Shown here one piece after another: positions 24,286 to 33,709 of a stretch of DNA of 56,360 nt; the stretch's first letter is position 1; every line of letters begins with the position of its first letter. Location: contig CAAGJN010000047.1 in assembly GCA_900770255.1 (NCBI GenBank), positions 1 through 56,360 on the forward strand, read 5' to 3'. The position numbers and the translations under genes are program-made. The notes under the pieces are model-generated. The model was not told the DNA's origin. It did not search any database and saw only the letters and a program-made list of their open reading frames with translations. The stretch comes from Clostridia bacterium (GTDB lineage: Bacteria > Bacillota > Clostridia > Oscillospirales > Acutalibacteraceae).

Positions 24286-25578
24286 ATGGCGTCTTCAAGG
24301 GTCGAAAACAAAAAAGCCGCAAAATCAAAAAAAACGGAGGACGGCAGCGTAAAGGCGTTGCTTTCGAGCATATTCAACCGGTTGTATCCGCTGAAAAAAT
24401 ACTGGTTTACCAACTGGAAGAAGCTTGATAAACGCGAGGTTTTGTCCTACGGCAGAATAGATACGAAGTTTTTTCTGCTTATAATGATCCTGCTCGTCAT
24501 TGGTCTGATAGCGATGTTCTCGGCGGGCTACGTCAATGCAATGAGCCTCCAAAAATACGGCAACAACCCCTACTATTTCATCATAAGGCAGATGAAATTC
24601 GTCGTCGGCGGACTGGTCATAATGTATATTGCCTCGAGGATAAACTACAGAGTTTACCGCGACTGGTCGATGACGGCGTTTACGGTAGCAATGATCCTGC
24701 TCGTCCTGGTGCTCAAGCTGCACGGCAGTGAGGAGGGAGCGGGCGACGATACGTTCAAGCGCTGGCTTGTTATCGGCGGAGTCAGACTCTTTCAGCCGTC
24801 CGAGATAGCGAAGGTCGCGCTGATTATGTACTGTGCATGGAGTATGGATCTGCACAAAAAGGCAATAGCTACCGACTGGAAGATGATGTTCCTCTATATG
24901 GGAGTCATCGGGGCCATGTGCGTGCTGATACTGCTTGAAAAGCATCTGTCATGCACAATTCTCGTCGGCCTGCTGGGCATAACGATGACCTATCTCGGCG
25001 GTATAGATAAGCGCTGGTATCCGCTCGTCGTGCTGTGTATAGTCGGCGGCGCAGTACTCATGGTCGTGTTCAAGGATAAGCTGCCCGCCTATGCCGCAGA
25101 GAGAATAATCGCATGGCTCGATAAGGATTACGATCCGTCGGGCGCGCGCTGGCAGACTAACCAGTCGCTCTATGCCATAGGCTCGGGCGGAATTTTCGGA
25201 GTCGGCCTCGGCAATTCAAAGCAAAAGCACCTCTACGTTTCGGAGCCGCAGAACGACTTCGTTTTCGCGATCTTCTGCGAGGAGATGGGACTCGTTGGCG
25301 CACTTGCGGTGATAATCCTGTTTGTTCTGCTCATAAAGCGCGCGTTCGAGATAGCCATGAAATCAAAGTCGACATATGCGTCGCTGCTCGTCATGGGCAT
25401 CGCCGTTCAGGTGGGCCTTCAGGCGGCGCTCAATATAGCGGTCGTCACGGATCTGATACCGAACACCGGAATAAGCCTTCCGTTCTTCAGCTACGGAGGT
25501 ACTGCTCTGATGATACTTCTCGGGGAGATGGGCATTGTGCTCAGTGTCTCGCGCGGAGTGAGAATGGAAAAAATGTAA
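24286..25578 (+). CDS. ftsW: FtsW/SpoVE-type SEDS glycan polymerase
   Basis: SEDS proteins polymerise lipid II into glycan strands with a class B PBP. The 430 aa include about 10 membrane helices, QPSEIAKVALIMY, the extracellular loop EPQNDFVFAIFCEEMG and LPFFSYGGTALM, all hallmarks of the family. It has a long basic cytoplasmic N-terminus of about 60 residues rich in Lys. It probably works with the PASTA PBP at 19368. FtsW or SpoVE are equally good names. Confidence 0.94.
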   Translation: MASSRVENKKAAKSKKTEDGSVKALLSSIFNRLYPLKKYWFTNWKKLDKREVLSYGRIDTKFFLLIMILLVIGLIAMFSAGYVNAMSLQKYGNNPYYFIIRQMKFVVGGLVIMYIASRINYRVYRDWSMTAFTVAMILLVLVLKLHGSEEGAGDDTFKRWLVIGGVRLFQPSEIAKVALIMYCAWSMDLHKKAIATDWKMMFLYMGVIGAMCVLILLEKHLSCTILVGLLGITMTYLGGIDKRWYPLVVLCIVGGAVLMVVFKDKLPAYAAERIIAWLDKDYDPSGARWQTNQSLYAIGSGGIFGVGLGNSKQKHLYVSEPQNDFVFAIFCEEMGLVGALAVIILFVLLIKRAFEIAMKSKSTYASLLVMGIAVQVGLQAALNIAVVTDLIPNTGISLPFFSYGGTALMILLGEMGIVLSVSRGVRMEKM

Positions 25579-25595
25579 AAGACGGAGGAGTTCAT

Positions 25596-26726
25596 ATGCT
25601 CAAAGCTAAAAGAATACTCATCGCCGCAGGCGGCACAGGCGGCCATATAAACCCCGCGCTCTCCGTTGCGGGCTATATCCGTTCACAGGATCCGGACGCC
25701 GAAATCCTGTTTGTCGGCACGGCCGATAAAATGGAGGCAAAGCTCGTCCCGCAGGCGGGATATCCGATAAAGATGATAGATATCAGCGGTTTTCGCCGCG
25801 ATATGAGCCTCGGGGGTATAAAGCACAATATCAAGACTGTGTTCAGAATGTTCAAATCCTCCTCGCAGGCGAAAAAAATAATCGAGGACTTTAAGCCCGA
25901 ACTCGCCATTGGATTCGGCGGCTATGTCAGCGGCCCGGTTATCCGTATGGCCGCAAAGCTCGGTGTGCCGACCGCGATACACGAGCAAAACGCCTATCCG
26001 GGAGTAACGAACAAGGAGCTTGCAAAGGAAGTTGACGTTGTCATGCTCACGAGTATGGCCGCCGAAAAATATCTCAAGCCCAAAAATCCATGCGTGCTCA
26101 CCGGCTTGCCCGTGCGCGCGGAGTTTTTCACAGCCGATAAGGCCCAGAGCAGGCTCGAACTCGGCATAGACAGCCGCCCGCTTATACTCTCGTCCGGCGG
26201 CAGCCTCGGCGCAGAGCCGATAAACAAAGCGGTAGTTGAGCTTATCGCTGCGCGCGCCCCCAAGGGCGACTGCCACTTCATCCATGCGACCGGCCGCAGC
26301 GGCACATGGGTCGCGGACGAGCTTAAAAAGCGCGGGGTCGATCCTGATAAGTTCGAGAACGTAACGATAAGAGAATACATAGACGATATGTCGCGCTGCA
26401 TGGCGGCCTGCGACATATTTATAAACCGCGCCGGCGCATCGACTCTCTCTGAAATAGAGGCGCTCGGCAAGCCGTCGGTACTTATTCCGTCGCCGTATGT
26501 CGCGGAGAATCACCAGTATCACAACGCCATGACCCTTGTTGAGAAGAACGCGGCGATCGTCATAGAGGAGAAGGACCTTAACGGCGAGAGGCTGACGTCT
26601 GAGATAAACGAACTGCTCGGAGACCGCGAACGCCTCACGGAGATGGGCAAAAACGCAAGGTCGGTGTGCGTCGGCGATGCGGCGCAGCGTATATATGAGT
26701 GCCTGTGCAAGGTGACCGAGGGCTGA
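25596..26726 (+). CDS. murG: MurG, lipid II synthase
   Basis: MurG adds GlcNAc to lipid I on the inner membrane face. The 376-aa GT-B protein has the N-terminal AAGGTGGHINPAL loop, GFGGYVSGP, HEQNAYPGVTNK and, in the C-terminal half, SSGGSLGAEPIN and FINRAGASTLSEIEALGKPSVLIPSP-type sugar-nucleotide binding residues. It is the usual follower of ftsW. Confidence 0.96.
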   Translation: MLKAKRILIAAGGTGGHINPALSVAGYIRSQDPDAEILFVGTADKMEAKLVPQAGYPIKMIDISGFRRDMSLGGIKHNIKTVFRMFKSSSQAKKIIEDFKPELAIGFGGYVSGPVIRMAAKLGVPTAIHEQNAYPGVTNKELAKEVDVVMLTSMAAEKYLKPKNPCVLTGLPVRAEFFTADKAQSRLELGIDSRPLILSSGGSLGAEPINKAVVELIAARAPKGDCHFIHATGRSGTWVADELKKRGVDPDKFENVTIREYIDDMSRCMAACDIFINRAGASTLSEIEALGKPSVLIPSPYVAENHQYHNAMTLVEKNAAIVIEEKDLNGERLTSEINELLGDRERLTEMGKNARSVCVGDAAQRIYECLCKVTEG

Positions 26727-26800
26727 CTGCGGTAACGCATGATATAATTTTCGCATATGATGGGACACAGCGTATTATTTGAGTTCCGTGGGGTGCGAAA

Positions 26801-28060
26801 ATGGAAACGGTGAGAATAACAGGTCAGAAACGGCTTTCGGGCGAGGTGCGTCTACAGGGCGCAAAGAACAGCGCTCTGCCCGTGCTCGCCGCGGCTGCAA
26901 GCGTCAGAGGCACGAGCGTCATACACAACTGCCCCGAGCTCTCCGATGTTGACGCCGCAATAAGAATATTGGAATTTATAGGCTGCCGGGTCACACGCGA
27001 CGCAGATACCGTCACTGTTGATGCGTCGAACGTTGCAAGGTGCGATATTCCACGCGAGCTCATGTGCGAAATGCGTTCGTCCGTGATATTCTTAGCTCCT
27101 CTGCTCTCGCGCATGAGCGCGGCGGAGCTCTCTATGCCCGGAGGCTGCGAAATAGGTCTGCGGCCGATTGATCTGCACCTGTCCGCGCTTCGGCTCATGG
27201 GCGCTCAGATCGAAACCGAGGGCGGTATGCTCTCATGCTCCTGCCCTGCGGGGCGGCTGCACGGTGAAAAGATAACGCTGTCGTTCCCGAGCGTGGGCGC
27301 GACTGAAAATATACTTATAGCGGCCGCGACGGCACAGGGCGAGACGGTTATTAACAACGCGGCGCGCGAGCCTGAGATCGCCGATCTCGCCGACTTTCTC
27401 AACTCCTGCGGAGCGAAGATAACCGGCGCGGGCAGCGGAGAGATAACGGTGCAGGGGGTCGATCGCCTCGGCCCGGCGGAGCACACGGTGATACCCGACC
27501 GCATTATCGCCTCCACCTATATGGCGGCTGCGGCCGTGACCGGCGGTGACGTAACGGTGACGAACGCGCGCCCCGAGCATATTACCCCGGTGATCTCCGT
27601 CTTTGAACAGGCTGGCTGCAAGGTGATCTGCGGCGCAGATACCGTCAGACTTATCGCTCCCAAAAGACTGCGCAGCGTGCAGACGGTGCGCACGATGCCG
27701 TATCCGGGCTTCCCGACGGATTCACAGGCGGCGGTAATGTCTATGCTGAGCATTGCCCACGGCACGAGCGTGATGATAGAAACTATTTTTGAAAACAGAT
27801 ACCGCCATGTGCGCGAGCTGTGCAGCATGGGTGCGGATATAGTGACCGAGGGAAAGGTCGCGGTGATAAAAGGCGTTGAGGCGCTGACGGGCGCCTGCGT
27901 GAGCGCCGCCGATCTTCGCGCCGGAACGGCTCTCGCCGTGGCCGGTCTTGCCGCCCACGGCAGCACGGTAATAGAAAATGTCCGGCTGATAGACAGAGGC
28001 TGGCAGAATATGGAAAATAACCTCCGTTCACTCGGAGCTTCGATAGAAAGGGAGAGCTGA
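26801..28060 (+). CDS. murA: UDP-GlcNAc 1-carboxyvinyltransferase MurA
   Basis: MurA makes the first committed peptidoglycan precursor from UDP-GlcNAc and phosphoenolpyruvate. The 419 aa show LQGAKNSALPVLAA and the catalytic Cys in MPGGCEIGLRP (C116), the residue modified by fosfomycin, plus PYPGFPTDSQA in the C-terminal half. Many Firmicutes have two MurA copies; this one lies between murG and ftsQ, a position seen in other Clostridia. Confidence 0.95.
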   Translation: METVRITGQKRLSGEVRLQGAKNSALPVLAAAASVRGTSVIHNCPELSDVDAAIRILEFIGCRVTRDADTVTVDASNVARCDIPRELMCEMRSSVIFLAPLLSRMSAAELSMPGGCEIGLRPIDLHLSALRLMGAQIETEGGMLSCSCPAGRLHGEKITLSFPSVGATENILIAAATAQGETVINNAAREPEIADLADFLNSCGAKITGAGSGEITVQGVDRLGPAEHTVIPDRIIASTYMAAAAVTGGDVTVTNARPEHITPVISVFEQAGCKVICGADTVRLIAPKRLRSVQTVRTMPYPGFPTDSQAAVMSMLSIAHGTSVMIETIFENRYRHVRELCSMGADIVTEGKVAVIKGVEALTGACVSAADLRAGTALAVAGLAAHGSTVIENVRLIDRGWQNMENNLRSLGASIERES

Positions 28061-28084
28061 CGGACAGACGCGGCTCAAAGGGGG

Positions 28085-29125
28085 ATGTTTACTACGGATC
28101 AGCGAAAGAGCAGCGGCTCAAGGCCGCAGCAGCCGCAGAGAAGCGGCAATTCGGGACGCCCGCGAATGGACGCCTCGGGCACTATACCGAAAAAGAGGCG
28201 CTTGAGCAAAAAAGCCAGGCGCAGGCGCCGTATATTAACGGCCATAGTGATATCTCCGATAATAATTATTATATTTGTGCTGCTTTTTCTGATCTTCGGT
28301 TCGATATTTTTCCGCGTGGAGGACTTTTCAATGTCCGGCAGCGGAAAATATGAGAGCGATGAGATTATCGCCGCTTCCGGTATTGAAGAGGGCGACAGCC
28401 TGATGTGGATCAGTGTCAAGAAGAGCGAAAAAAACATTCTCAAAAAACTGCCGTATATTGAGTCGGTCACAATAAAGCGCAGGTTTCCGCATACGGTGAC
28501 GGTAGAGTACAAGCAGGTTGAGACGATTTACGGGGTCTGTGTAGGAGATCAATGGGTGCTGACCGATCCGTCGTTTAAGGTGCTTGAGATACTTGAAGCT
28601 AAACCCGAAGAGACGGCGATGCTTATAAAGATGCCCGCGGCGTCGGTCTGCGAGCCGGGCAGCGTGCTCGCATTCAAGGAAGAAAACGCAAATGAAGCGG
28701 CCGGGGATGAGAGCACGGCGGCGCAGACGGAAAAGGACGACAAAAAATCCGAAAGCGGCGAGGACAGCGGGTATGTTCTGCCGATCGACAGGTTCAATCA
28801 GATAATGACCGAGGTCAACAGCACCTCGCTCAAGGGCAAGGTGACGGAGGTCGACGTCTCGGATGAGGGCGCTCTCTCAATAGTCTATGACGGGCGTATC
28901 AGAATAAAGCTCGGGGCGGCAGTTCAGCTTGCGGACAAGCTGAAGTTAGCGGCAGGAGCGCTGCAGAATGAGGATAAGATTGATCCGACCGAAAAGGGCA
29001 CGCTCGACGTGTCGATAGCGGACGAAGCTTATTTCAGACCGGAGGCGGAAACCTCGGCAGATTTTGATGAAGAGGAGGAGGCAACCGCAAATCTGCCGGG
29101 TGAAGAGGAGCTCGCGGTCGAGTGA
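28085..29125 (+). CDS. ftsQ: FtsQ/DivIB-like division protein
   Basis: This is a bitopic division protein that bridges FtsL and the septal PBP. It has a basic, Ser/Gly-rich cytoplasmic N-terminus, one membrane helix (about residues 50-72, IVISPIIIIIFVLLFLIFGS), a POTRA-like domain (FRVEDFSMSG through FPHTVTVEYKQVE), and a beta domain. A long acidic linker and an acidic C-terminal tail (SADFDEEEEATANLPGEEE) are unusual in amount. Position between murA and ftsZ supports the call. Confidence 0.9.
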   Translation: MFTTDQRKSSGSRPQQPQRSGNSGRPRMDASGTIPKKRRLSKKARRRRRILTAIVISPIIIIIFVLLFLIFGSIFFRVEDFSMSGSGKYESDEIIAASGIEEGDSLMWISVKKSEKNILKKLPYIESVTIKRRFPHTVTVEYKQVETIYGVCVGDQWVLTDPSFKVLEILEAKPEETAMLIKMPAASVCEPGSVLAFKEENANEAAGDESTAAQTEKDDKKSESGEDSGYVLPIDRFNQIMTEVNSTSLKGKVTEVDVSDEGALSIVYDGRIRIKLGAAVQLADKLKLAAGALQNEDKIDPTEKGTLDVSIADEAYFRPEAETSADFDEEEEATANLPGEEELAVE

Positions 29126-29186
29126 TGAGCCGGCCGCGACGGAAATCTTTGCCTGATATTGGGGCGCTGCAACAGCGGTAATGTTT

Positions 29187-29216
29187 TTGATATTTCTGCT
29201 TGTTTTTTTGTATAAT
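29187..29216 (+). promoter_or_regulatory. ftsZ promoter
   Basis: TTGATA (29187-29192) and a perfect TATAAT (29211-29216) with 18-nt spacing lie about 63 nt before the ftsZ start, so ftsZ can be transcribed separately from the genes upstream. Confidence 0.65.
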
Positions 29217-29278
29217 GTATGCTAAAATTAATCTATCTGAAAGCTAACCTTTTTATATATCAGTTTGGGGGTTAAGAA

Positions 29279-30481
29279 ATGGCGTTTGAACTCGACAATG
29301 ACTGCGAAGTCACTACGCAGATAAAAGTTATCGGCGTCGGCGGCGGCGGCGGCAATGCCGTCAACCGCATGATTGACACCGGCGTGCTCGGAGCTGAATT
29401 TATCGCTGTCAACACGGACAAGCAGATACTCACTCACTCCCGCGCCACTCATAAAATACAGATAGGCGAGAAGCTGACAAAGGGCCAGGGCGCAGGCGGA
29501 AGACCTGAGATCGGTGAAAAGGCGGCCGAGGAGAGCCGCGAGATAATCGCCGATGTGCTCAAGGGCACCGATATGATCTTTATCACTGCAGGTATGGGCG
29601 GCGGCACCGGCACAGGCGCGGCTCCTGTTATTGCGCGCGTTGCCAAGGATATGGGCATCCTCACGGTCGGCGTTGTCACCCGCCCGTTCAAGTTTGAGGG
29701 CAGAAAAAGGCAGATTCAGGCTCAGAAGGGCATTGAGACCCTTGCCGAGAATGTGGACAGCCTTATAGTTATACCCAACGACAAGCTAAAGGCGATACAC
29801 CCCGAGCAGAAGATGTCTTTTGCAGAGGCCTTTGAGATGGCCGACGAGGTTCTGCTTCACGGCGTCAAGAGCATCTCCGAGCTGATAAAGGTTCCCGGCT
29901 TCGTCAATCTTGACTTTGCCGACGTCACCTCAATAATGAAGGACGCGGGCTATGCCCACATGGGTTTTGCGAAAGCTTCGGGCAAGGACAAGGCTACGGA
30001 GGCTGCGAAGGGCTCCATCTCGAGCCCGCTGCTTGAGACCTCGATCGCAGGAGCTAAGGGCGTCATAATCAGCTTCACCGCTGCAACTGACGTTGATCTC
30101 GACGATATCGAGGGTGCGGCAGAGCTCATAACTGAGAAAGCGCATCCCGATGCTGACATCACATGGGGCATCGCGTTTGACGACGCCATGGATGACGAGC
30201 TGATGATCACCGTTATCGCGACCGGCTTTGACGAGAAGCCGAAATCGGCGCTTTATCCTGAGCAGCAGGCGGCTCCGGCTGCTGCAGCGGCCGAGCGGGC
30301 TCCCGAAGCTGGCGATCGGTTCAAATATGAGCAGACAAGTATCGCTCAGCCCGCCAATCCCGACTCCGCAGCGGACGGCGCACCGGCTCAGGCCGAGCAG
30401 CAGGTCATTCTGAAAAAGCCGGCTGAGATAAACTCGGACGACGATTTCACGATCATTCTTGATAAGTTTCACAGAAAATAA
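29279..30481 (+). CDS. ftsZ: FtsZ, division GTPase
   Basis: FtsZ polymerises into the Z-ring. The 400 aa show IGVGGGGGNAVNRM, the tubulin signature GGGTGTGAAP, and the T7 region FADVTSIMKDAG. The Ala/Pro-rich linker runs from about residue 320. The C-terminal end reads DDDFTIILDKFHRK, which lacks the usual Pro-x-Phe-Leu-Arg core that binds SepF, FtsA or EzrA. No ftsA or sepF is nearby. A terminator follows. Confidence 0.97.
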   Translation: MAFELDNDCEVTTQIKVIGVGGGGGNAVNRMIDTGVLGAEFIAVNTDKQILTHSRATHKIQIGEKLTKGQGAGGRPEIGEKAAEESREIIADVLKGTDMIFITAGMGGGTGTGAAPVIARVAKDMGILTVGVVTRPFKFEGRKRQIQAQKGIETLAENVDSLIVIPNDKLKAIHPEQKMSFAEAFEMADEVLLHGVKSISELIKVPGFVNLDFADVTSIMKDAGYAHMGFAKASGKDKATEAAKGSISSPLLETSIAGAKGVIISFTAATDVDLDDIEGAAELITEKAHPDADITWGIAFDDAMDDELMITVIATGFDEKPKSALYPEQQAAPAAAAAERAPEAGDRFKYEQTSIAQPANPDSAADGAPAQAEQQVILKKPAEINSDDDFTIILDKFHRK

Positions 30482-30488
30482 AAACATA

Positions 30489-30524
30489 AGCGCAGATGGT
30501 AAGTTTACACATCTGCGCTTTTTT
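30489..30524 (+). terminator. ftsZ terminator
   Basis: AGCGCAGATG/CATCTGCGCT with an 11-nt loop, followed by six T residues. It closes the dcw cluster. Confidence 0.92.
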
Positions 30525-30618
30525 GACATATGCTCTCCCCACGGCGAAAAATTAAGGTTTTGCCGGCGGGAGAGATTTTTTATCTGCTAAAGCGGATTTT
30601 TCAAGTCAGGCAGGAGCG

Positions 30619-31599
30619 TCAGTCATCGGAACCCGACTGAGCCGATTCGACGACCTTTTTGGCGATACGCTCAAGCTGTTCAAAGCTCTCGAGCGTGCCG
30701 AGCTTGCGGCGAAACGCCGCCGCTCCGCAGATATCGCGGATATACCAGGAGGAATGCTTGCGCGCCTCCCTTATGCCGATATATTCGCCCTTGTTCGCTA
30801 TCAGTGCGCTGACATGGCGGAGCATTACATCCATTCGTTCGGCGACGGGCGGGTCGGGTATAATTGTGCCGTCTTTGAGATAGGCGCTGATCTGTCTGAA
30901 CACCCACGGCCTGCCGAGCGCGCCGCGCCCAACCATTATGCCGTCGCAGCTTGTTCTGTCAAACATCAGCTTTATGCTTTTTCCGTCGGTTATGTCGCCG
31001 TTGCCTATGACGGGTATATTGACGCGCCGCTTGACCTCGGCGATCGTATCAAGATCGACCGGCGGCGCGTACATCTGCTGTTTTGTGCGCCCGTGAACGG
31101 TTATCGCAGCCGCGCCTGCCTGTTCACACATCACGGCAAGCTCAGGAGCATTGATGCTCTCGCTGTCCCAGCCCGTGCGAAGCTTGACCGTTATCGGAAC
31201 GGGGGAGACCTTGACGCACTGCGCGACAATCTCGGCGGCGAGCTCAGGACGTTTCATCAGCGCGCTGCCTCCGCCGTTTCCCGCCACCTTCGGCGCGGGA
31301 CAGCCCATATTTATGTCAATGAAATCGGGAGTGTAGCTCATGCAGATCTCAACGGCTTTAGCCATAATCTCGGGGACGTCGCCGAAGATCTGGACTCCCG
31401 CCGGGCGTTCAGCATCGCTGAGACTCAGAAGCTCCGAGGATTTTCTGTCGTTCATGCTGATGCCCTTTGAGCTTGCCATCTCACCGGTGCAGCCGATCGC
31501 GCCGTAGGAGATGCAGAGCTCGCGCATGGCTTTGTCGGCGACACCCGCCATCGGGGCGAGAAGCGCGCCGCTTTTCAGTTTTTCAGCCGATAGATACAA
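30619..31599 (-). CDS. dus: tRNA dihydrouridine synthase
   Basis: Dus reduces uridines in the tRNA D-loop using FMN and NADPH. The protein has the N-terminal APMAGVADKAMR, NMGCPAPKVAGNGGG with the catalytic Cys, VKLRTGWD, VHGRTKQQMY, GNGDITDG and MVGRGALGRPW, all family hallmarks of the DusB type. I choose TTG at 31599 as start because GGAGG lies 8 nt upstream; the GTG three codons earlier touches the Shine-Dalgarno and is unlikely to be used. Confidence 0.93.
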   Translation of the reverse strand: MYLSAEKLKSGALLAPMAGVADKAMRELCISYGAIGCTGEMASSKGISMNDRKSSELLSLSDAERPAGVQIFGDVPEIMAKAVEICMSYTPDFIDINMGCPAPKVAGNGGGSALMKRPELAAEIVAQCVKVSPVPITVKLRTGWDSESINAPELAVMCEQAGAAAITVHGRTKQQMYAPPVDLDTIAEVKRRVNIPVIGNGDITDGKSIKLMFDRTSCDGIMVGRGALGRPWVFRQISAYLKDGTIIPDPPVAERMDVMLRHVSALIANKGEYIGIREARKHSSWYIRDICGAAAFRRKLGTLESFEQLERIAKKVVESAQSGSDD

Positions 31600-31689
31600 A
31601 TTGCACACCTCCGTTTTTGTGAATATCAGAAAAATTACGCCGTAAATTTTAGCACATATCCGGATTTATTTCAACCGCAGAAGTGCAAT

Positions 31690-31723
31690 AAAAAGCCGCG
31701 CAGCATTCGCTGCGCGGCTTTTT
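31690..31723 (-). terminator. terminator of the zinc-ribbon membrane protein gene
   Basis: AAAAAGCCGCGCAGC/GCTGCGCGGCTTTTT with an ATTC loop is a perfect 15-bp palindromic arm pair and can work in both directions. Confidence 0.92.
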
Positions 31724-31739
31724 GGCTGCTTTAATTTGG

Positions 31740-32834
31740 TTATTTCTGATCCGCGGAAACAGTCTCTTTCTCCTCGGCGTCTGCGCCGGGCTCGTTGAAC
31801 TGCTTGAGGGATTCGAGAGCCGCTGCGGCCTCGTTTGAAAGATCTGCTGCCTCCATGGCTTTCTTCGATGCTGCATCGACAGCCTGTGCGGCAAGCTGAG
31901 TCTTGTGACCCGCGTCGGAATCTCCGGCGGCCTCCGCTGCCTTTGCCTCTGCAGAAAGTCTCTCGGCCTCGGCTTCGAGTTTGTCTGCCTCTTCCTTGGC
32001 CTTCATCGCAAGATCGACCTTGTTGTTCGCGTCGATCTCGGCCATCATCTTTCTGATAGCGTGGATGCTCATGCCCTGTTCGATATACTCGAAGTACTGA
32101 TCAGAGGGAATACCGCCGACGAAGGTCTCTTTATACTTGACCTCGATGCCCACCTTGGCGATGACGATGTTGATCACCAGCAGCGCGACAAGCGTCGCAA
32201 GGAAGATATAAGCGCCGTAGCTGACAGAACCGGTAAACACGTCGGGGAAGAAAACGGTGAGCTTCTTTGAGAAAATGTTGAAGCTGACTATCGAAAGCAC
32301 AGCGAGAGCGATCATGATGCTGTTGAGCGTGATGTTACGCGGATTACCGTGCTTTGAGCAGGCCATCGTAAGCATGATGAGGCTGACGAGAATGAGCACA
32401 GCCGTCAGGAGGATGGCGACAAGCGAGATGAAATAGAACAGGAACGTCGTTCCGAAGAAGTTTGAGCCCATATACGCGAACAGCGCGTCAAAGTCAAGCG
32501 AGGAGACGGTGTTGTAAATCGTAATAGCGTTGACAGATACGTCCTTCTCAAAGAACGGACCCCAGAAGGATACATTCGCAAGCGGAAGCATAAGCGCAGC
32601 GATAGGAAGAACGCTGAGCACAATCCTTACTATGGCAAGAGGAGAACCGATGAAAGAAGCCTTGAGCCTGTCAAGTTTCTTCTGGAACACGGCGTGCTCG
32701 CTCTCGGCCTTGTCGGCGTCCTCGAGCAGACGCTCCTCCATTCCGTAGTAGATGAGATTGATACCGCAATGCGGACAAGTTGGACGCCAGTCAGTCAGTT
32801 TGAGATGGGCGCCGCACTTCGGGCAGTTAGCCAT
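31740..32834 (-). CDS. zinc-ribbon multi-pass membrane protein with Ala-rich coiled coil
   Basis: No named family recognised. The 364 aa begin MANCPKCG, with CPKC and CPHC forming an N-terminal zinc ribbon. Four to five membrane helices lie between about residues 75 and 230. A helical C-terminal part rich in Ala, Glu, Lys and Asp (EEADKLEAEAERLSAEAKAAE) is probably a coiled coil. The start is set by GGAGG on the minus strand. It has its own promoter and a strong terminator. A scaffold or sensor at the membrane is conceivable; nothing identifies a reaction. Confidence 0.82.
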   Translation of the reverse strand: MANCPKCGAHLKLTDWRPTCPHCGINLIYYGMEERLLEDADKAESEHAVFQKKLDRLKASFIGSPLAIVRIVLSVLPIAALMLPLANVSFWGPFFEKDVSVNAITIYNTVSSLDFDALFAYMGSNFFGTTFLFYFISLVAILLTAVLILVSLIMLTMACSKHGNPRNITLNSIMIALAVLSIVSFNIFSKKLTVFFPDVFTGSVSYGAYIFLATLVALLVINIVIAKVGIEVKYKETFVGGIPSDQYFEYIEQGMSIHAIRKMMAEIDANNKVDLAMKAKEEADKLEAEAERLSAEAKAAEAAGDSDAGHKTQLAAQAVDAASKKAMEAADLSNEAAAALESLKQFNEPGADAEEKETVSADQK

Positions 32835-32897
32835 AATTTTTCCTCCAGACAGATTTATTGCTGTGTGTACAGCAACACAGATTGTACATTTCAATTG

Positions 32898-32926
32898 ATT
32901 TTAACATAAATAATATAATAAATCAA
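32898..32926 (-). promoter_or_regulatory. promoter of the zinc-ribbon membrane protein gene
   Basis: On the minus strand TTGATT (plus 32921-32926) and TAAAAT (32898-32903) are separated by 17 nt. Confidence 0.6.
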
Positions 32927-32971
32927 GCAGAATTATACAAAAATTATAAAAATGCTGCAAAACATCGGTAA

Positions 32972-33709
32972 TTATATAAAAGCTCCGTCAATTCCGATGA
33001 CCTGACCCGTAATGAAATCGGAGGAGTCTCCGGAGAGAAAAAGCATCAGCGACGCTACCTCTTCGGGCGTGCCGAAGCGGCCCATGGGCGATTCCCCTCG
33101 AAGAAGCTCGAGCGTGTCGCTGCCGAGAGAGGAATTCATCTTCGTGTCGATGACCCCCGGGGCGATGCAGTTTACCTGGATATTTGACGGCGCAAGCTCG
33201 CGGGCAAGCGCCTTTGTAAGTCCTATCAGAGCGGCTTTCGCGGCGGAATAGTGCACCTCGCACGATGCGCCGCAGACGCCCCACATCGAGGAGATGTTGA
33301 TTATCTTGCCGCGCTTTTCATGCACCATGTCCGGCAGGACGGCCTGAGTGCAGTTGAACGCGCCCTTGACGGTAACGTCCATCATGCGGTCAAAGTCCTG
33401 CTCTGTTATGTCGCAGAACATCTTCTGCTGAGCAATGCCCGCGTTGTTGACGAGCACATCTATCCTGCCGAGTTCGCTGTGCGCCGCGCCGAGCATTGAG
33501 TCAACCTCCCTGCGGACGCTGACGTCGGCGCCGAAGCAGACGGATCTGCCGCCGTCCGCCCTTATCTCGTCGCGCAGGCTCTCTGCCGCAGCCTTGGATG
33601 TGTTGTAGTTGATCATCACGCCGTATCCGGCGCGTGAAAAGGCAAGAGCCGCCGCACGGCCAATGCCGCCGGCAGCTCCCGTTATTATCACGTTTTTGTT
33701 CATATCCAT
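32972..33709 (-). CDS. short-chain dehydrogenase/reductase (FabG-like)
   Basis: An NAD(P)-dependent reductase of the classical SDR family, 245 aa. It has the cofactor loop TGAAGGIGRA, NNAG, the catalytic Ser in INISSMWG, and the Y-x-x-x-K pair in YSAAKAAL. It looks like a 3-oxoacyl-ACP reductase, but there is no fab cluster here. Its ATG overlaps the stop of the upstream lipoprotein gene by one base (TGATG), so translation is probably coupled. Sugar or steroid dehydrogenase activity is an alternative. Confidence 0.88.
   Translation of the reverse strand: MDMNKNVIITGAAGGIGRAAALAFSRAGYGVMINYNTSKAAAESLRDEIRADGGRSVCFGADVSVRREVDSMLGAAHSELGRIDVLVNNAGIAQQKMFCDITEQDFDRMMDVTVKGAFNCTQAVLPDMVHEKRGKIINISSMWGVCGASCEVHYSAAKAALIGLTKALARELAPSNIQVNCIAPGVIDTKMNSSLGSDTLELLRGESPMGRFGTPEEVASLMLFLSGDSSDFITGQVIGIDGAFI

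Noticed and set aside
25683..26768. 361-codon minus-strand frame inside murG
   Set aside because: Antisense shadow with no ribosome site; murG is intact.
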